Positions 7,997-15,354 of a stretch of 20,150 nucleotides of DNA are shown here, piece by piece. Under the pieces are notes generated by a model, which saw nothing but the letters and a program-made list of their open reading frames with translations, did not search any database and was not told where the DNA came from. The DNA comes from Deltaproteobacteria bacterium (GTDB lineage Bacteria > Desulfobacterota > Desulfovibrionia > Desulfovibrionales > Desulfovibrionaceae). Position 1 is the stretch's first letter; each line of letters opens with the position of its first letter. Location: positions 1 to 20,150 of the forward strand of contig JAITGZ010000157.1 of assembly GCA_031280335.1 (NCBI GenBank), read 5' to 3'. A program made the position numbers and the translations under genes.

Positions 7997-8001
7997 GTTA
8001 A
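7972..8001 (-). promoter_or_regulatory. Candidate sigma70-type promoter for the SurA-like gene series
   Basis: On the minus strand TTAACA (8001-7996) and CATAAT (7977-7972) are 18 bases apart, each matching five of six consensus bases. It would start transcription toward the chaperone lipoprotein gene about 90 bases away. It overlaps the plus-strand candidate almost completely, so the two could exclude each other. Confidence 0.4.
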
Positions 8002-8209
8002 TAACCATTATCCATTGTTTTATGGACTAATGTGCCGAAACAGGTTATCAAAAAAACGCATTCTAGGATAGCCGCGCCGGCCGCATAACTGACGCGGGCG
8101 GGCGTAAGCCTGCCTTTGGGCGTTGATCTTGCGGGGCAAATAGTCTAAAGACTTTAACCACGCCGTGAGGATCTTGTTTTTCGGCGGCTTGTCCTGATGC
8201 CACCCCATT

Positions 8210-9184
8210 ATGCCGGAAGCCCAACATAGACATTTAGAATTCGCCGACCCTCGTCTGGCCAATTTGCTTTTTGGCGCGCAAGGGCGCAATCTGCGTCGTT
8301 TGGAAGAACTTTCCGGCCTGCGCATTCACAGCAGGGGAACCAGCCTTACCCTGACGGGCGATGCGCTGGGGCAGTCGCTGGCGGGCAGCCTGCTGATGCA
8401 GTTTTACGCCCTGTTGCAGGAAGGAACGCCGGTTGACGCCACGGATTTTGAACACGCCTACCGTATGCTGCATCAGGACGCGGCCGTGGATTTGCGGGAG
8501 ATTTTTCGGGATGTGTTCGTCCCGCCCGGATCCTGCCGCAGCATCGCCCCCAAGACAATGAATCAGCGCGCCTATGTGGCGGCCTTGCGCGAAAGCCCGC
8601 TGGTATTTGGGGTGGGGCCGGCGGGCACGGGCAAGACTTATCTGGCGGTGTCCACAGCTTTGTCCTTGCTTCTGACCAAAAAGGTCAAACGGATTGTCCT
8701 CAGCCGGCCGGCGGTGGAGGCAGGCGAACGCCTGGGCTTTTTGCCCGGCGATCTGGCCCAGAAAGTCAATCCCTATCTACGGCCGCTGTATGACGCTTTG
8801 CATGATATGCTGGATATGGAACGGGTATCGGAGATGGTGGACAGCGGCGTCATTGACATAGCTCCCTTGGCCTTTATGCGCGGCCGTACTCTGAACGATG
8901 CCTTTGTTATTCTGGACGAGGCCCAGAACACCACCCCGGAACAGATGAAGATGTTTTTGACCCGCCTGGGGTTTGGGTCGCGCATGGCCGTAACCGGCGA
9001 TATTACCCAGATTGATTTGCCCGTTGTGGGCGGCGCTCCGCGTTCAGGGCTGGTACATGCCCTGAAGGTGCTGGAGGGGGTAGAGGGCATACGGCGCGTA
9101 TATTTTCAAAAAGAAGACATAATCCGGCACCCGCTGGTGGGACGGATTATAGAGGCTTATGACGCAGAAAAAAATATTTCCTGA
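8210..9184 (+). CDS. ybeZ: PhoH-family ATPase (YbeZ-like)
   Basis: It is a cytoplasmic P-loop ATPase of the PhoH/YbeZ family, thought to work with the RNase-like protein YbeY in rRNA and RNA metabolism. The 324 residues begin with a small KH-like RNA-binding region (about 8-90, LEFADPRLANLLFG). The PhoH domain follows, with Walker A GVGPAGTGKT (134-143), Walker B VILDEAQN (233-240) and the family signature GDITQIDLP (263-271). The start is fixed by an in-frame TGA at 8195-8197, leaving ATG 8210 as the first possible ATG. It has no clear ribosome binding site, which is odd for the first gene of a cluster. The 3' end overlaps the next gene by 26 bases, suggesting translational coupling. Family assignment is firm; the symbol rests on the nearby ybeY. 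Confidence 0.93.
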   Translation: MPEAQHRHLEFADPRLANLLFGAQGRNLRRLEELSGLRIHSRGTSLTLTGDALGQSLAGSLLMQFYALLQEGTPVDATDFEHAYRMLHQDAAVDLREIFRDVFVPPGSCRSIAPKTMNQRAYVAALRESPLVFGVGPAGTGKTYLAVSTALSLLLTKKVKRIVLSRPAVEAGERLGFLPGDLAQKVNPYLRPLYDALHDMLDMERVSEMVDSGVIDIAPLAFMRGRTLNDAFVILDEAQNTTPEQMKMFLTRLGFGSRMAVTGDITQIDLPVVGGAPRSGLVHALKVLEGVEGIRRVYFQKEDIIRHPLVGRIIEAYDAEKNIS

Positions 9185-11612
9185 AAGTTCTTCCGGCGGC
9201 CTGCTCTTTGTGCAGGATTTTCCATGGCTGCGGCAGATGGGTCCCTATCTGCTTTGTCTGGCGGCCATGTTGACCCTGGCCTCTTTTACGGTCAGCTATG
9301 AGTGGGGACCGGACCCCCGCGCTTACGGTCTGGGCGAGATCGCTGAAACCGACATACTGGCGGATCATTCCTTCAGGGTACAGGATCAGGAAACCACCAG
9401 GAGCCGGCGCGAGGCGGCGCAAAAAGCTCAACCCCTGATCTGCGCTCTGAACGCGGAGTCTGTGGACGCCATGCATGAGCGCCTGCGTAATTGGTTTTTA
9501 CAGGCCGGGCGGTTGGAGGCAAACCCTTTGGGCATGGAAGCGTTGCGGCTGGAGATTTCTGAAGCCGTGAACGAAGAGGTGGGGCCGCGGGCGGTGGAGC
9601 TCATGGCTAACCAGGATTTTCAGAATCTGGTGAATAACATCATGCTGCCCTGGGCCGAGCAGCGCCTGCGGGCGGGCATTGTGCCGGATACACGTAAACT
9701 GGCCCCCTATGGCGGCAGCGGCGTGCTGATCCGCGATCTCAAAACCGGGCAGGAAACCCTGCTGCCCGACAGTCATGGCATTCAAGACATCAACGACTTC
9801 CAGCTTGAGTTGGAGAGGGAGGCGCGCACCCTGTCCACCGGCCTGCAAAGCAAGAAACTCCTGATTTTGCTCTTGGGCAATCTGGCGGAGTCCACCCTTA
9901 CCTTGAATGAAGAAGCCACCCTGCAGCGGGGGCAAGAGGCGGCCAAGGCTGTGCGCCCGGTGGTGCGCCAGATTACGGCGGGAGAGATCATTGTGCGCCA
10001 GGGCGATCAGATTGACGCCGAAACCCTGAATAAGCTGAACGCCCTGTGGCGGCGCAGCGCGGATCGCTTTAAACCCCAGCTTTTTATCGGCGCGCTCATT
10101 TTTTCGCTCATCGCCTGTCTGGGGCTGTTTTATTCGCCCAGCAGACGCAAGGCTTCGCCGGTGGAGGGCAAAGACATAGTCTTTATCGGAGCGCTGGCGC
10201 TCTTTATGACTTTTTTTGCCAAATTCTTCTATCTCATCGGCCTGGCCTTCAGCGCCTCTTTTCTAAGCTTCACTCTGGGGGCGCAGGCCTTCGCCGTACC
10301 GGTGGCCGGCGCGGCCGGCCTGGGGAGCCTCACCCTGAACAAACGGCGTTATTTCACCATCAGCCTGCTCCTGTCTTTTTTCTGCACCCTGGTAGGCAAG
10401 GGCGGAGTGCCGCTCTTCATGTTTTATTTTGTGGGCTGTCTGTTCTGTACCTGGCTGATTAACGACAGCCAGAACCGCAAAGATGTGCTGCTGGCTCTCT
10501 TCCCGTTGGGCGTGGGGCTGGCGGCCTTGTGGCTGGGGGCGGCCTTTCTGCGGGGCGGCGATGTGGGGAGCCTTCCGGCGGAAGCCTTGGCCATGCTCAT
10601 GGGGGCCGTACTCTCCATCCTGATTATCTTCGCCCTTTCCCCTCTGGCGGAAATCACCTTCGGCTTCACCACCCGTTTTGTACTCATGGAGCTTTTAAAC
10701 CAGGAACACCCCCTGCTGCGCCAGCTCATGCTGGAGGCACCCGGCACTTACCACCATTCCATTATTGTGGCCAATATGGTAGAGCCTGCGGCCAAAGCCA
10801 TCGGCGCACACAGTCTGCTTTGCAAGGTCGGGGCCATGTACCATGACATCGGCAAAACGGACAAGTCCGAGTACTTCATTGAAAACCAGTTCAACAGCGT
10901 CAATCCGCATGAGCGCCTTACCCCGGCCATGAGCGCCCTGGTACTCGTATCCCATGTGAAACGCGGGGCTGAAATGGCCCAGCAGTATAAACTGGGGCGT
11001 GAGGTTGCCGATATTATCGTTCAGCACCATGGATCAAGCCTGATTCGCTATTTTTATCACAAGGCTTCTCTCTTGAATCCTGGAACGCGCCAAGAAGACT
11101 TCAGCTATGCCGGGCCGCGCCCTCAAAGCCGCGAAGCGGCATTGATTATGCTGGCCGATGTGGTGGAAGCCTCCAGCAGAACGCTGGAGGACCCCACGCC
11201 CAGCCGCATAAAAATGCATGTGCGCAAGATCATCCAGGGGGTATTGGCCGAGGGACAGTTGGATAATACAGACATGACCTTTAAAGATTTGGATCAGGTG
11301 ATGGAAAGCTTCACGCTCATCCTGACCGGCATATTCCATAAACGCATTGAGTACCCAAGCAAGGTACCCTCCAAGCCGGGCATAGAGAAAAACCCTGATC
11401 AGGCGGAAACAAACCCGCTAAATGACGATTCCGCAGGCACGGAAGCGCAAAACATGCAATGGATTATGCGTAAGGAAGAGCGCGGCCGTCATGGCAAGCG
11501 TCTTACGCCGGCCCAAAAACCGCACGCGGCAAAAAGCAGACCGGTAAAAATGCCGGTGCATCGCAAGCGCACGCCTGAAAAGACACCCTCGGACGCCGCG
11601 TCAATAATGTAG
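9159..11612 (+). CDS. pgpH: 7TM-HD phosphohydrolase, PgpH-like (probable c-di-AMP phosphodiesterase)
   Basis: It is a membrane protein whose cytoplasmic HD domain probably hydrolyses cyclic di-AMP, as shown for Listeria PgpH. Its 817 residues follow the family order. A first membrane helix (about 28-46) is followed by an extracytoplasmic 7TMR-HDED domain (about 50-305), a block of membrane helices (about 307-510) and the HD domain (about 530-690). The metal-binding residues are visible: the HH pair in GTYHHSI (532-533), H562-D563 in YHDIGK, and later histidines in VLVSHVKRG and VQHHG. The last 80 residues are a basic, low-complexity tail that I cannot assign. The ATG lies inside the end of phoH (26-base overlap) behind AGAGG. 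A position between phoH and ybeY is common in several phyla. Substrate is inferred from family. Confidence 0.9.
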   Translation: MTQKKIFPESSSGGLLFVQDFPWLRQMGPYLLCLAAMLTLASFTVSYEWGPDPRAYGLGEIAETDILADHSFRVQDQETTRSRREAAQKAQPLICALNAESVDAMHERLRNWFLQAGRLEANPLGMEALRLEISEAVNEEVGPRAVELMANQDFQNLVNNIMLPWAEQRLRAGIVPDTRKLAPYGGSGVLIRDLKTGQETLLPDSHGIQDINDFQLELEREARTLSTGLQSKKLLILLLGNLAESTLTLNEEATLQRGQEAAKAVRPVVRQITAGEIIVRQGDQIDAETLNKLNALWRRSADRFKPQLFIGALIFSLIACLGLFYSPSRRKASPVEGKDIVFIGALALFMTFFAKFFYLIGLAFSASFLSFTLGAQAFAVPVAGAAGLGSLTLNKRRYFTISLLLSFFCTLVGKGGVPLFMFYFVGCLFCTWLINDSQNRKDVLLALFPLGVGLAALWLGAAFLRGGDVGSLPAEALAMLMGAVLSILIIFALSPLAEITFGFTTRFVLMELLNQEHPLLRQLMLEAPGTYHHSIIVANMVEPAAKAIGAHSLLCKVGAMYHDIGKTDKSEYFIENQFNSVNPHERLTPAMSALVLVSHVKRGAEMAQQYKLGREVADIIVQHHGSSLIRYFYHKASLLNPGTRQEDFSYAGPRPQSREAALIMLADVVEASSRTLEDPTPSRIKMHVRKIIQGVLAEGQLDNTDMTFKDLDQVMESFTLILTGIFHKRIEYPSKVPSKPGIEKNPDQAETNPLNDDSAGTEAQNMQWIMRKEERGRHGKRLTPAQKPHAAKSRPVKMPVHRKRTPEKTPSDAASIM

Positions 11613-11641
11613 CATGGGCCGAGAAAATCACGCGTTTTGTT

Positions 11642-11694
11642 CCCCGTCGGGGTGTGCATCCCCGCCGGGGTCGGGCTATACGGCCTTCCGGCCG
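11642..11694. repeat. Cluster of three short GC-rich palindromes between pgpH and ybeY
   Basis: The 109-base spacer contains CCCCGTCGGGG (11642-11652), CCCCGCCGGGG (11660-11670) and CGGCCTTCCGGCCG (11681-11694) in a row. No T-run follows, so they look like a repetitive hairpin element rather than a terminator. They may adjust read-through or stability between two genes of one operon. Confidence 0.5.
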
Positions 11695-11721
11695 GGGGCG
11701 GAACCACAAAGGAACTGGCGC

Positions 11722-12195
11722 ATGAACATCAGCGTGAAGAGCCATACGGCGCTGCTTTGGCTTTTACCCTTCAGTCTATCCGAGCTGACCTGTGCCTTAA
11801 AGATTATGCTGACTCATCTGCCTCCGTCCGGCCGGCCTGTGGCGGGGCGCGTACGATCGCCGCGCCTCAGGCCGGCACTGGAGCTGGCCCTTCTGGATGA
11901 CGCGGATATGGCTGAACTCAACATAAGCAGCCTGCATAGCCCCGGTCCCACTAATATCCTGGCCTTTCCCTCCGCCGGCCTGGGCTGGATGGCTCTTTCG
12001 GTGGAGACCGTTCTGCGTGAAGCGGATATTTACAAAGAGGAAAAATCTTTTTACGCTCTGCGTATGTTGGCGCACGGTCTGGCCCATTTGCGCGGTTATG
12101 TCCACGGTGAGGAAATGGATGAACTCTCTCTCCGGGCCGCGAGGGCGGCCTGGGATTACTTCAAAAACGAAGGACTGCTCCCGTGTTTGACCTGA
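11722..12195 (+). CDS. ybeY: YbeY-like endoribonuclease / rRNA maturation factor (divergent)
   Basis: It is a predicted metal-dependent RNase of the YbeY family, acting in 16S rRNA maturation and 70S quality control. The ATG at 11722 has AAAGGA eight bases upstream, giving 157 residues. A longer frame from 11614 would run through the palindromic spacer and is unlikely. The zinc-binding pattern HGLAHLRGYVH keeps the three histidines (118, 122, 128), and PTNILAFP (76-83) matches the PTNVLSFP signature. Three family features are changed. The arginine usually found in the RGKD segment aligns with Leu71. The GYDH aspartate is Val127. The GDIVIS-like strand reads WMALS. Position downstream of phoH and pgpH supports the assignment. 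Activity may be altered, or these changes may be normal for the lineage. Confidence 0.82.
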   Translation: MNISVKSHTALLWLLPFSLSELTCALKIMLTHLPPSGRPVAGRVRSPRLRPALELALLDDADMAELNISSLHSPGPTNILAFPSAGLGWMALSVETVLREADIYKEEKSFYALRMLAHGLAHLRGYVHGEEMDELSLRAARAAWDYFKNEGLLPCLT

Positions 12196-13844
12196 TGGCT
12201 GAATTACTTGAATTACTGAGAGCGGATTTTTCCTGGATGGGCAGCGCGGGCGGTTGGGCCGGGCTGTTTTCTCTGGTAACCATGGAAGTGGTGCTGGGGG
12301 TGGATAACCTGGTGTTTATTTCCATCCTGGCAGACCGCGCCCCTCCGGAGACGCGGGATAAAGCCCGTGTCTCCGGGCTTATGCTGGCCCTGATGCTGCG
12401 CATTGCATTGCTCTTTGCCATGTCCGGCCTGATCCGCCTTACCCGGCCCCTGTTGGGCGCTTTTTCCGGCCGGGATATCATTTTTATGATAGGCGGGCTT
12501 TTTCTGCTTTACAAAGCCACTTCCGAACTGCATGAGCGGCTGGAGGCCGGTCCGGTGAAGGTTACCGGCACACGCGCCTATGCCGGATTTTGGTCCGTGG
12601 TCATTCAAATCACACTTTTGGACGCTGTATTTTCCCTTGATTCCGTGATCACGGCTGTGGGTATGGTGCAGCATCTGAGCATCATGATTTTGGCCGTGTT
12701 CATAGCCATAGGCGTTATGCTGCTCGCCTCCAGACCCCTGGCCGCCTTTGTGTCCTCACATCCCACAGTGGTGGTGCTGTGTTTGAGCTTTCTTCTGATG
12801 ATCGGCTTCAGCCTGGTGGCTGACGGCCTGGGCATGCATGTGCCCAAAGAATACCTGTATGCGGCCATCGGTTTTTCTGTACTCATTGAAATTTTCAACC
12901 AGATAGCCGCTTCCAAGCAACTTAAGATACAGTCCATGCGCCCCTTGCGCGCCCGTACCGCCGAGCTGATCCTGCGTCTTATGGGTGAACAAAGCCGTCT
13001 GCTTATCAATGACGGCTCCGGGCGGGGCGCGGCGGTTACTCCGCCGGAAGCGGCCAGCATTGCGGGAGAAAAAAGCAGCATGATCAGCGGGGTGCTTTCC
13101 TTGAGCGAGCGCTCCCTGCGCAGTCTGATGACCCCGCGCAATGAAATACGCTGGATCAATCTGGAAAATAAAACGGAAAAAATCATAAAGTATATCCAGG
13201 CTGAACCGCACAGCCTCTATCCCCTGTGCCAGGGACGGCTGGATGAATTGGTGGGCGTGGCCAGAGGCGCGGAGATTCTGAATGTCCTGCACGCAGGGGG
13301 CGATCTGGCCGCTCTGGCCGGATTGCGCACGCCTACCGTGGCCCCGGAAAGCGTGGACGCCATCCGCCTGATCAAACTCATGCGCCAGGCCGGCGGCAGC
13401 ATGGTTATGGTGGTGGATGAATTCGGCTCGGTTTCCGGCCTGATTACCCCGGTGGATATCTTTGAAATCATCGCCGGCGAATTCCACGATGAGGACGAAA
13501 AACCCCAGATAAGCCCGCAGGATGATGGGTCGTTACTGGTGCGGGGGCAAACCGACCTGCATTTTCTGGAACAAAGCCTGAATATGGAAGGACTGATGCC
13601 CCAGGAAGGGGATTATGGCAGCGTGGCCGGTCTTTTACTGGATAAATTCGAGCATTTGCCGGAGCCGGGCGAAACACTGGATTATCTGGGCCTGCGCTTT
13701 GTGGTGGAAAAAGTTTCCACCCGCCGCATAGAAGAGGTGCGCATAACCAGGCTGCAAGAACAGGACGGCGCGCCGGGACAGAGCGCCGGCGCGCCGGAGG
13801 GCGGGGAGTCCGCTACAGCTGGTAGTCCCCCCGGTTCAATTTAA
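12183..13844 (+). CDS. TerC-family membrane protein fused to CBS pair and CorC/HlyC domain
   Basis: It is an inner-membrane protein with TerC, CBS and CorC_C domains in order, like E. coli YoaE; TerC proteins are linked to metal (Mn) export and metalation of exported proteins. Residues about 20-245 are the TerC domain with acidic intramembrane motifs TMEVVLGVDNLVF (Glu35, Asp41) and LLDAVFSLDS (Asp147, Asp153). A CBS pair spans about 305-435 (MTPRNEIRWI, VMVVDEFGSVSGLIT). The CorC_C domain spans about 440-525 (VRGQTDLHFLEQ, GDYGSVAGLLLD). The tail is Gly/Ala/Ser-rich and contains two GGCGCGCC octamers 21 bases apart. GTG 12183 has AAGGA eight bases upstream and is preferred. An ATG at 12195 overlapping the ybeY stop (TGATG) is the alternative. 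In E. coli this locus holds ybeX, which has only the CBS-CorC_C part. Confidence 0.88.
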   Translation: MFDLMAELLELLRADFSWMGSAGGWAGLFSLVTMEVVLGVDNLVFISILADRAPPETRDKARVSGLMLALMLRIALLFAMSGLIRLTRPLLGAFSGRDIIFMIGGLFLLYKATSELHERLEAGPVKVTGTRAYAGFWSVVIQITLLDAVFSLDSVITAVGMVQHLSIMILAVFIAIGVMLLASRPLAAFVSSHPTVVVLCLSFLLMIGFSLVADGLGMHVPKEYLYAAIGFSVLIEIFNQIAASKQLKIQSMRPLRARTAELILRLMGEQSRLLINDGSGRGAAVTPPEAASIAGEKSSMISGVLSLSERSLRSLMTPRNEIRWINLENKTEKIIKYIQAEPHSLYPLCQGRLDELVGVARGAEILNVLHAGGDLAALAGLRTPTVAPESVDAIRLIKLMRQAGGSMVMVVDEFGSVSGLITPVDIFEIIAGEFHDEDEKPQISPQDDGSLLVRGQTDLHFLEQSLNMEGLMPQEGDYGSVAGLLLDKFEHLPEPGETLDYLGLRFVVEKVSTRRIEEVRITRLQEQDGAPGQSAGAPEGGESATAGSPPGSI

Positions 13845-14304
13845 AGCGTTCAGTTGCCTCAAGCACTTCCAGTTCGTTGACCAGTCCGCCCAGTTCCTCC
13901 ATGCCGCCGCTCAGGCCGGGCAAGGCCGCTTTCAGCCCGTCCAGATCGCCGCCCAGATCGCCGAGCAGGGCGTGCAGGGATTTCAGGCTGGCTCCGGACG
14001 GATTGTTCAAAGATGCGGCATAATTTTCCCACTTGTCCAAAAGACCGTCCAGACGCCCCATAAAGGCATCTGAAGCGGCCTCATCAGGCTCTTTTACTCC
14101 GCCCAGCTCCTGCGCGGCGCGGATCTGCAAGGCCAGCACGGCCGATGCCTGCCCGGCGGTGGAAACCGGCCCGGTTCCGCCTTCGCCTTGACCCCGCTGA
14201 AGTTCTTTATGCAAGAGAGCCTCAAAGCCTTCCGTCCCGGCGGAGTTTTTGCGGGCCTCATCCTGTTCGAGCAGAGCGCGTAAAGGATCATTTTGTATCT
14301 TCAT
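13813..14304 (-). CDS. Conserved-looking hypothetical protein, 163 aa
   Basis: I do not recognise a family. The protein is acidic, lacks a signal peptide or membrane segment, and looks mostly helical. A low-complexity Gly/Glu-rich part (about 35-50) precedes longer helices (LQIRAAQELGGV, FMGRLDGLLDKWENYAASL). The end has heptad-like ELGGLVNELEVLEATERF and a distinct last segment, FKLNRGDYQL. Codon use resembles the neighbours, supporting a real gene. The ATG at 14304 has only a G-run upstream as ribosome binding site. Its 3' end overlaps the 3' end of the terC-like gene by 32 bases in convergent orientation. A structural or secretion-related helper role is possible by its helical, small, soluble nature, but nothing in the sequence shows it. 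Confidence 0.6.
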   Translation of the reverse strand: MKIQNDPLRALLEQDEARKNSAGTEGFEALLHKELQRGQGEGGTGPVSTAGQASAVLALQIRAAQELGGVKEPDEAASDAFMGRLDGLLDKWENYAASLNNPSGASLKSLHALLGDLGGDLDGLKAALPGLSGGMEELGGLVNELEVLEATERFKLNRGDYQL

Positions 14305-14444
14305 CCATGCCCCCAGGGGTTAAGTGATATGTCCGGTTGAAGCAAAAATCTTGCCAAAGTTATGCTTTGGACAATCATTTGTAATATAAAGCTATTTGTT
14401 TAAGGTTGTTTTTTCCGGCCGGTATTTTTTACCCCCAACCATGC

Positions 14445-14480
14445 AAAAAATACCCTGCCCGCCGGAATATTCCGGCGGGC
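14445..14480 (-). terminator. Intrinsic terminator, minus strand
   Basis: A perfect palindrome of 24 bases (14457-14480, arms GCCCGCCGGAAT) is followed on the minus strand by AGGGTATTTTTTGC. The strong stem and T-run fit a Rho-independent terminator for transcripts coming from bioY, although it lies about 170 bases past the bioY stop. On the plus strand no T-run follows. Confidence 0.65.
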
Positions 14481-14531
14481 GCTGAAACTCATAAACCCGT
14501 TGATTCCATCGAAAGCCTTGAATTTTAGAGC

Positions 14532-14594
14532 ATATTAAGGAAACGCTGAGTAATGAAGTCAAGCAGGCTTTATTATTCAGCTTTTCCTTAATAT
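14532..14594. mobile_element. MITE-like or REP-like 63-base inverted-repeat element
   Basis: Two 23-base arms (14532-14554 and 14572-14594) match at 21 positions and enclose a 17-base loop. The core TAAGGAAACGCTGAGTAAT resembles the box TAAGGAAACACTGATTAATT in the repeat at 2220-2239 and the one at 3403-3422. The outermost ATAT on each side could be part of the arms or a short target duplication. There is no coding capacity, so it would be non-autonomous if mobile. On RNA it would form a strong hairpin. Confidence 0.55.
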
Positions 14595-14651
14595 TTACCA
14601 TATATTTCAAAAATTAAATTTTTTTTAAGGGCCGACTAATTATGTTAGTCA

Positions 14652-15191
14652 TTACAGGGGCAACAGTTTTCTGGCGGTCATGAATTTGTATATGGCGGCG
14701 GCGGCCAGGCATTTGGCCAGGCCGCCGGGCAGGAAGGGTATGACCCCTGCGGCCAGGGCTTTTTCCGGGCCGATGTTCAGCACGCTCATGAGCCGGAACA
14801 TGCCGGGCAGCAGGGTCAAGGCCGTGGCCGCAAAACAGAGGGCCAGCACCAGGGGGTATGAGCGCAGCCTCAGGTGACGGGCCAGGCCGCAGCACGCGGC
14901 TGAAGGGATGAAGCCGAGCAAAAAACCGCCGGTGGGTCCCAGCAGTACCGCCACCCCGGCCTTGCCCCCGGCAAAGACAGGCAGCCCCAGACAACCGGCG
15001 GCCAGGTAGAGGGCCACGGCCAGCACCCCGCCGCGCACGCCCAGCAGCAGCCCGGCCAGCAGCACGAACAAGGTCTGCAGGGTAATGGGTACCGGCCCTA
15101 TGGGCACGGCTATAAAAGCACCCACCGAAATCAGCGCGGCCATGAGGGCAATCCACACCAGGCGATGTATGCGCGTAACAAGACCAGACAT
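14652..15191 (-). CDS. bioY: Biotin transporter BioY (ECF substrate-binding subunit)
   Basis: It is an integral membrane protein that binds and imports biotin, normally with an ECF energizing module (BioMN or a shared EcfAAT). The 179 residues are highly hydrophobic with about six helices. They carry family signatures PIGPVPITLQTLFVLLAG near the N-terminus, GCLGLPVFAGGKAG in the middle, and LGPTGGFLLGF. The ATG at 15191 has AAGGA six bases upstream. A GTG one codon earlier leaves only three bases and is less likely. No bioM/bioN is in the window, so it either works alone, as some BioY proteins can, or uses distant ECF parts. It lies downstream of galU on the same strand, but the 279-base palindromic spacer suggests separate control. 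Its start is close to a long hairpin (15218-15261). Confidence 0.93.
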   Translation of the reverse strand: MSGLVTRIHRLVWIALMAALISVGAFIAVPIGPVPITLQTLFVLLAGLLLGVRGGVLAVALYLAAGCLGLPVFAGGKAGVAVLLGPTGGFLLGFIPSAACCGLARHLRLRSYPLVLALCFAATALTLLPGMFRLMSVLNIGPEKALAAGVIPFLPGGLAKCLAAAAIYKFMTARKLLPL

Positions 15192-15217
15192 CACATATCC
15201 TTTAATTTTGTCATATA

Positions 15218-15261
15218 CCGCAGGAAAGGAATTTGCGAAAAAGCAAATTCCTTTCCTGCGG
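15218..15261. repeat. Perfect 19-base-pair hairpin just upstream of bioY
   Basis: Arms 15218-15236 (CCGCAGGAAAGGAATTTGC) and 15243-15261 are exact reverse complements around a six-base loop. On the plus strand CGGG and five T follow, resembling a terminator in that direction, though no plus-strand gene ends there. On the minus strand the hairpin ends about 16 bases before the bioY ribosome binding site, where it could block galU read-through or influence bioY translation. Confidence 0.7.
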
Positions 15262-15354
15262 CGGGTTTTTGGCCAACTTGAACGGGTTCAGGAGGGAGCG
15301 GTAGCCGTTGGGCGGCAAGGCCGCCTTACGGATAGCGACAGCAGCGATGGGGGT

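Larger units (their letters stand above)
7877..8209. other. Divergent intergenic region
   Basis: These 333 bases separate the minus-strand chaperone genes from the plus-strand phoH cluster. They hold overlapping candidate promoters at 7967-8001, leaving a leader of about 200 bases before phoH. I found no tRNA, conserved riboswitch or intrinsic terminator. A small symmetric AGTC-TAAA-GACT element lies near 8142-8153. A 101-codon minus-strand frame runs through part of it but overlaps phoH and resembles no family. Confidence 0.5.
14305..14651. other. Palindrome-rich intergenic region between bioY and the hypothetical gene
   Basis: These 347 bases hold no credible gene. From the left they contain an AT-rich stretch with CCGGCCGG flanked by A/T runs (near 14414-14423), a perfect 24-base palindrome acting as a minus-strand terminator (14457-14480), and a 63-base inverted-repeat element (14532-14594). 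A short GACTAA/TTAGTC stem (14634-14650) lies just after the bioY stop. Confidence 0.6.

Noticed and set aside
8020..8325. 101-codon minus-strand frame across the phoH leader
   Set aside because: It overlaps the conserved start of phoH, is very Arg/Lys-rich, has no convincing ribosome binding site, and resembles no family.
11614..11721. Longer start for ybeY at 11614
   Set aside because: The extension translates the palindromic spacer, while ATG 11722 has a properly spaced ribosome binding site and matches the family start.
14392..14610. 72-codon minus-strand frame between bioY and the hypothetical gene
   Set aside because: It runs through the terminator palindrome and the inverted-repeat element, so it is explained by those structures rather than coding.
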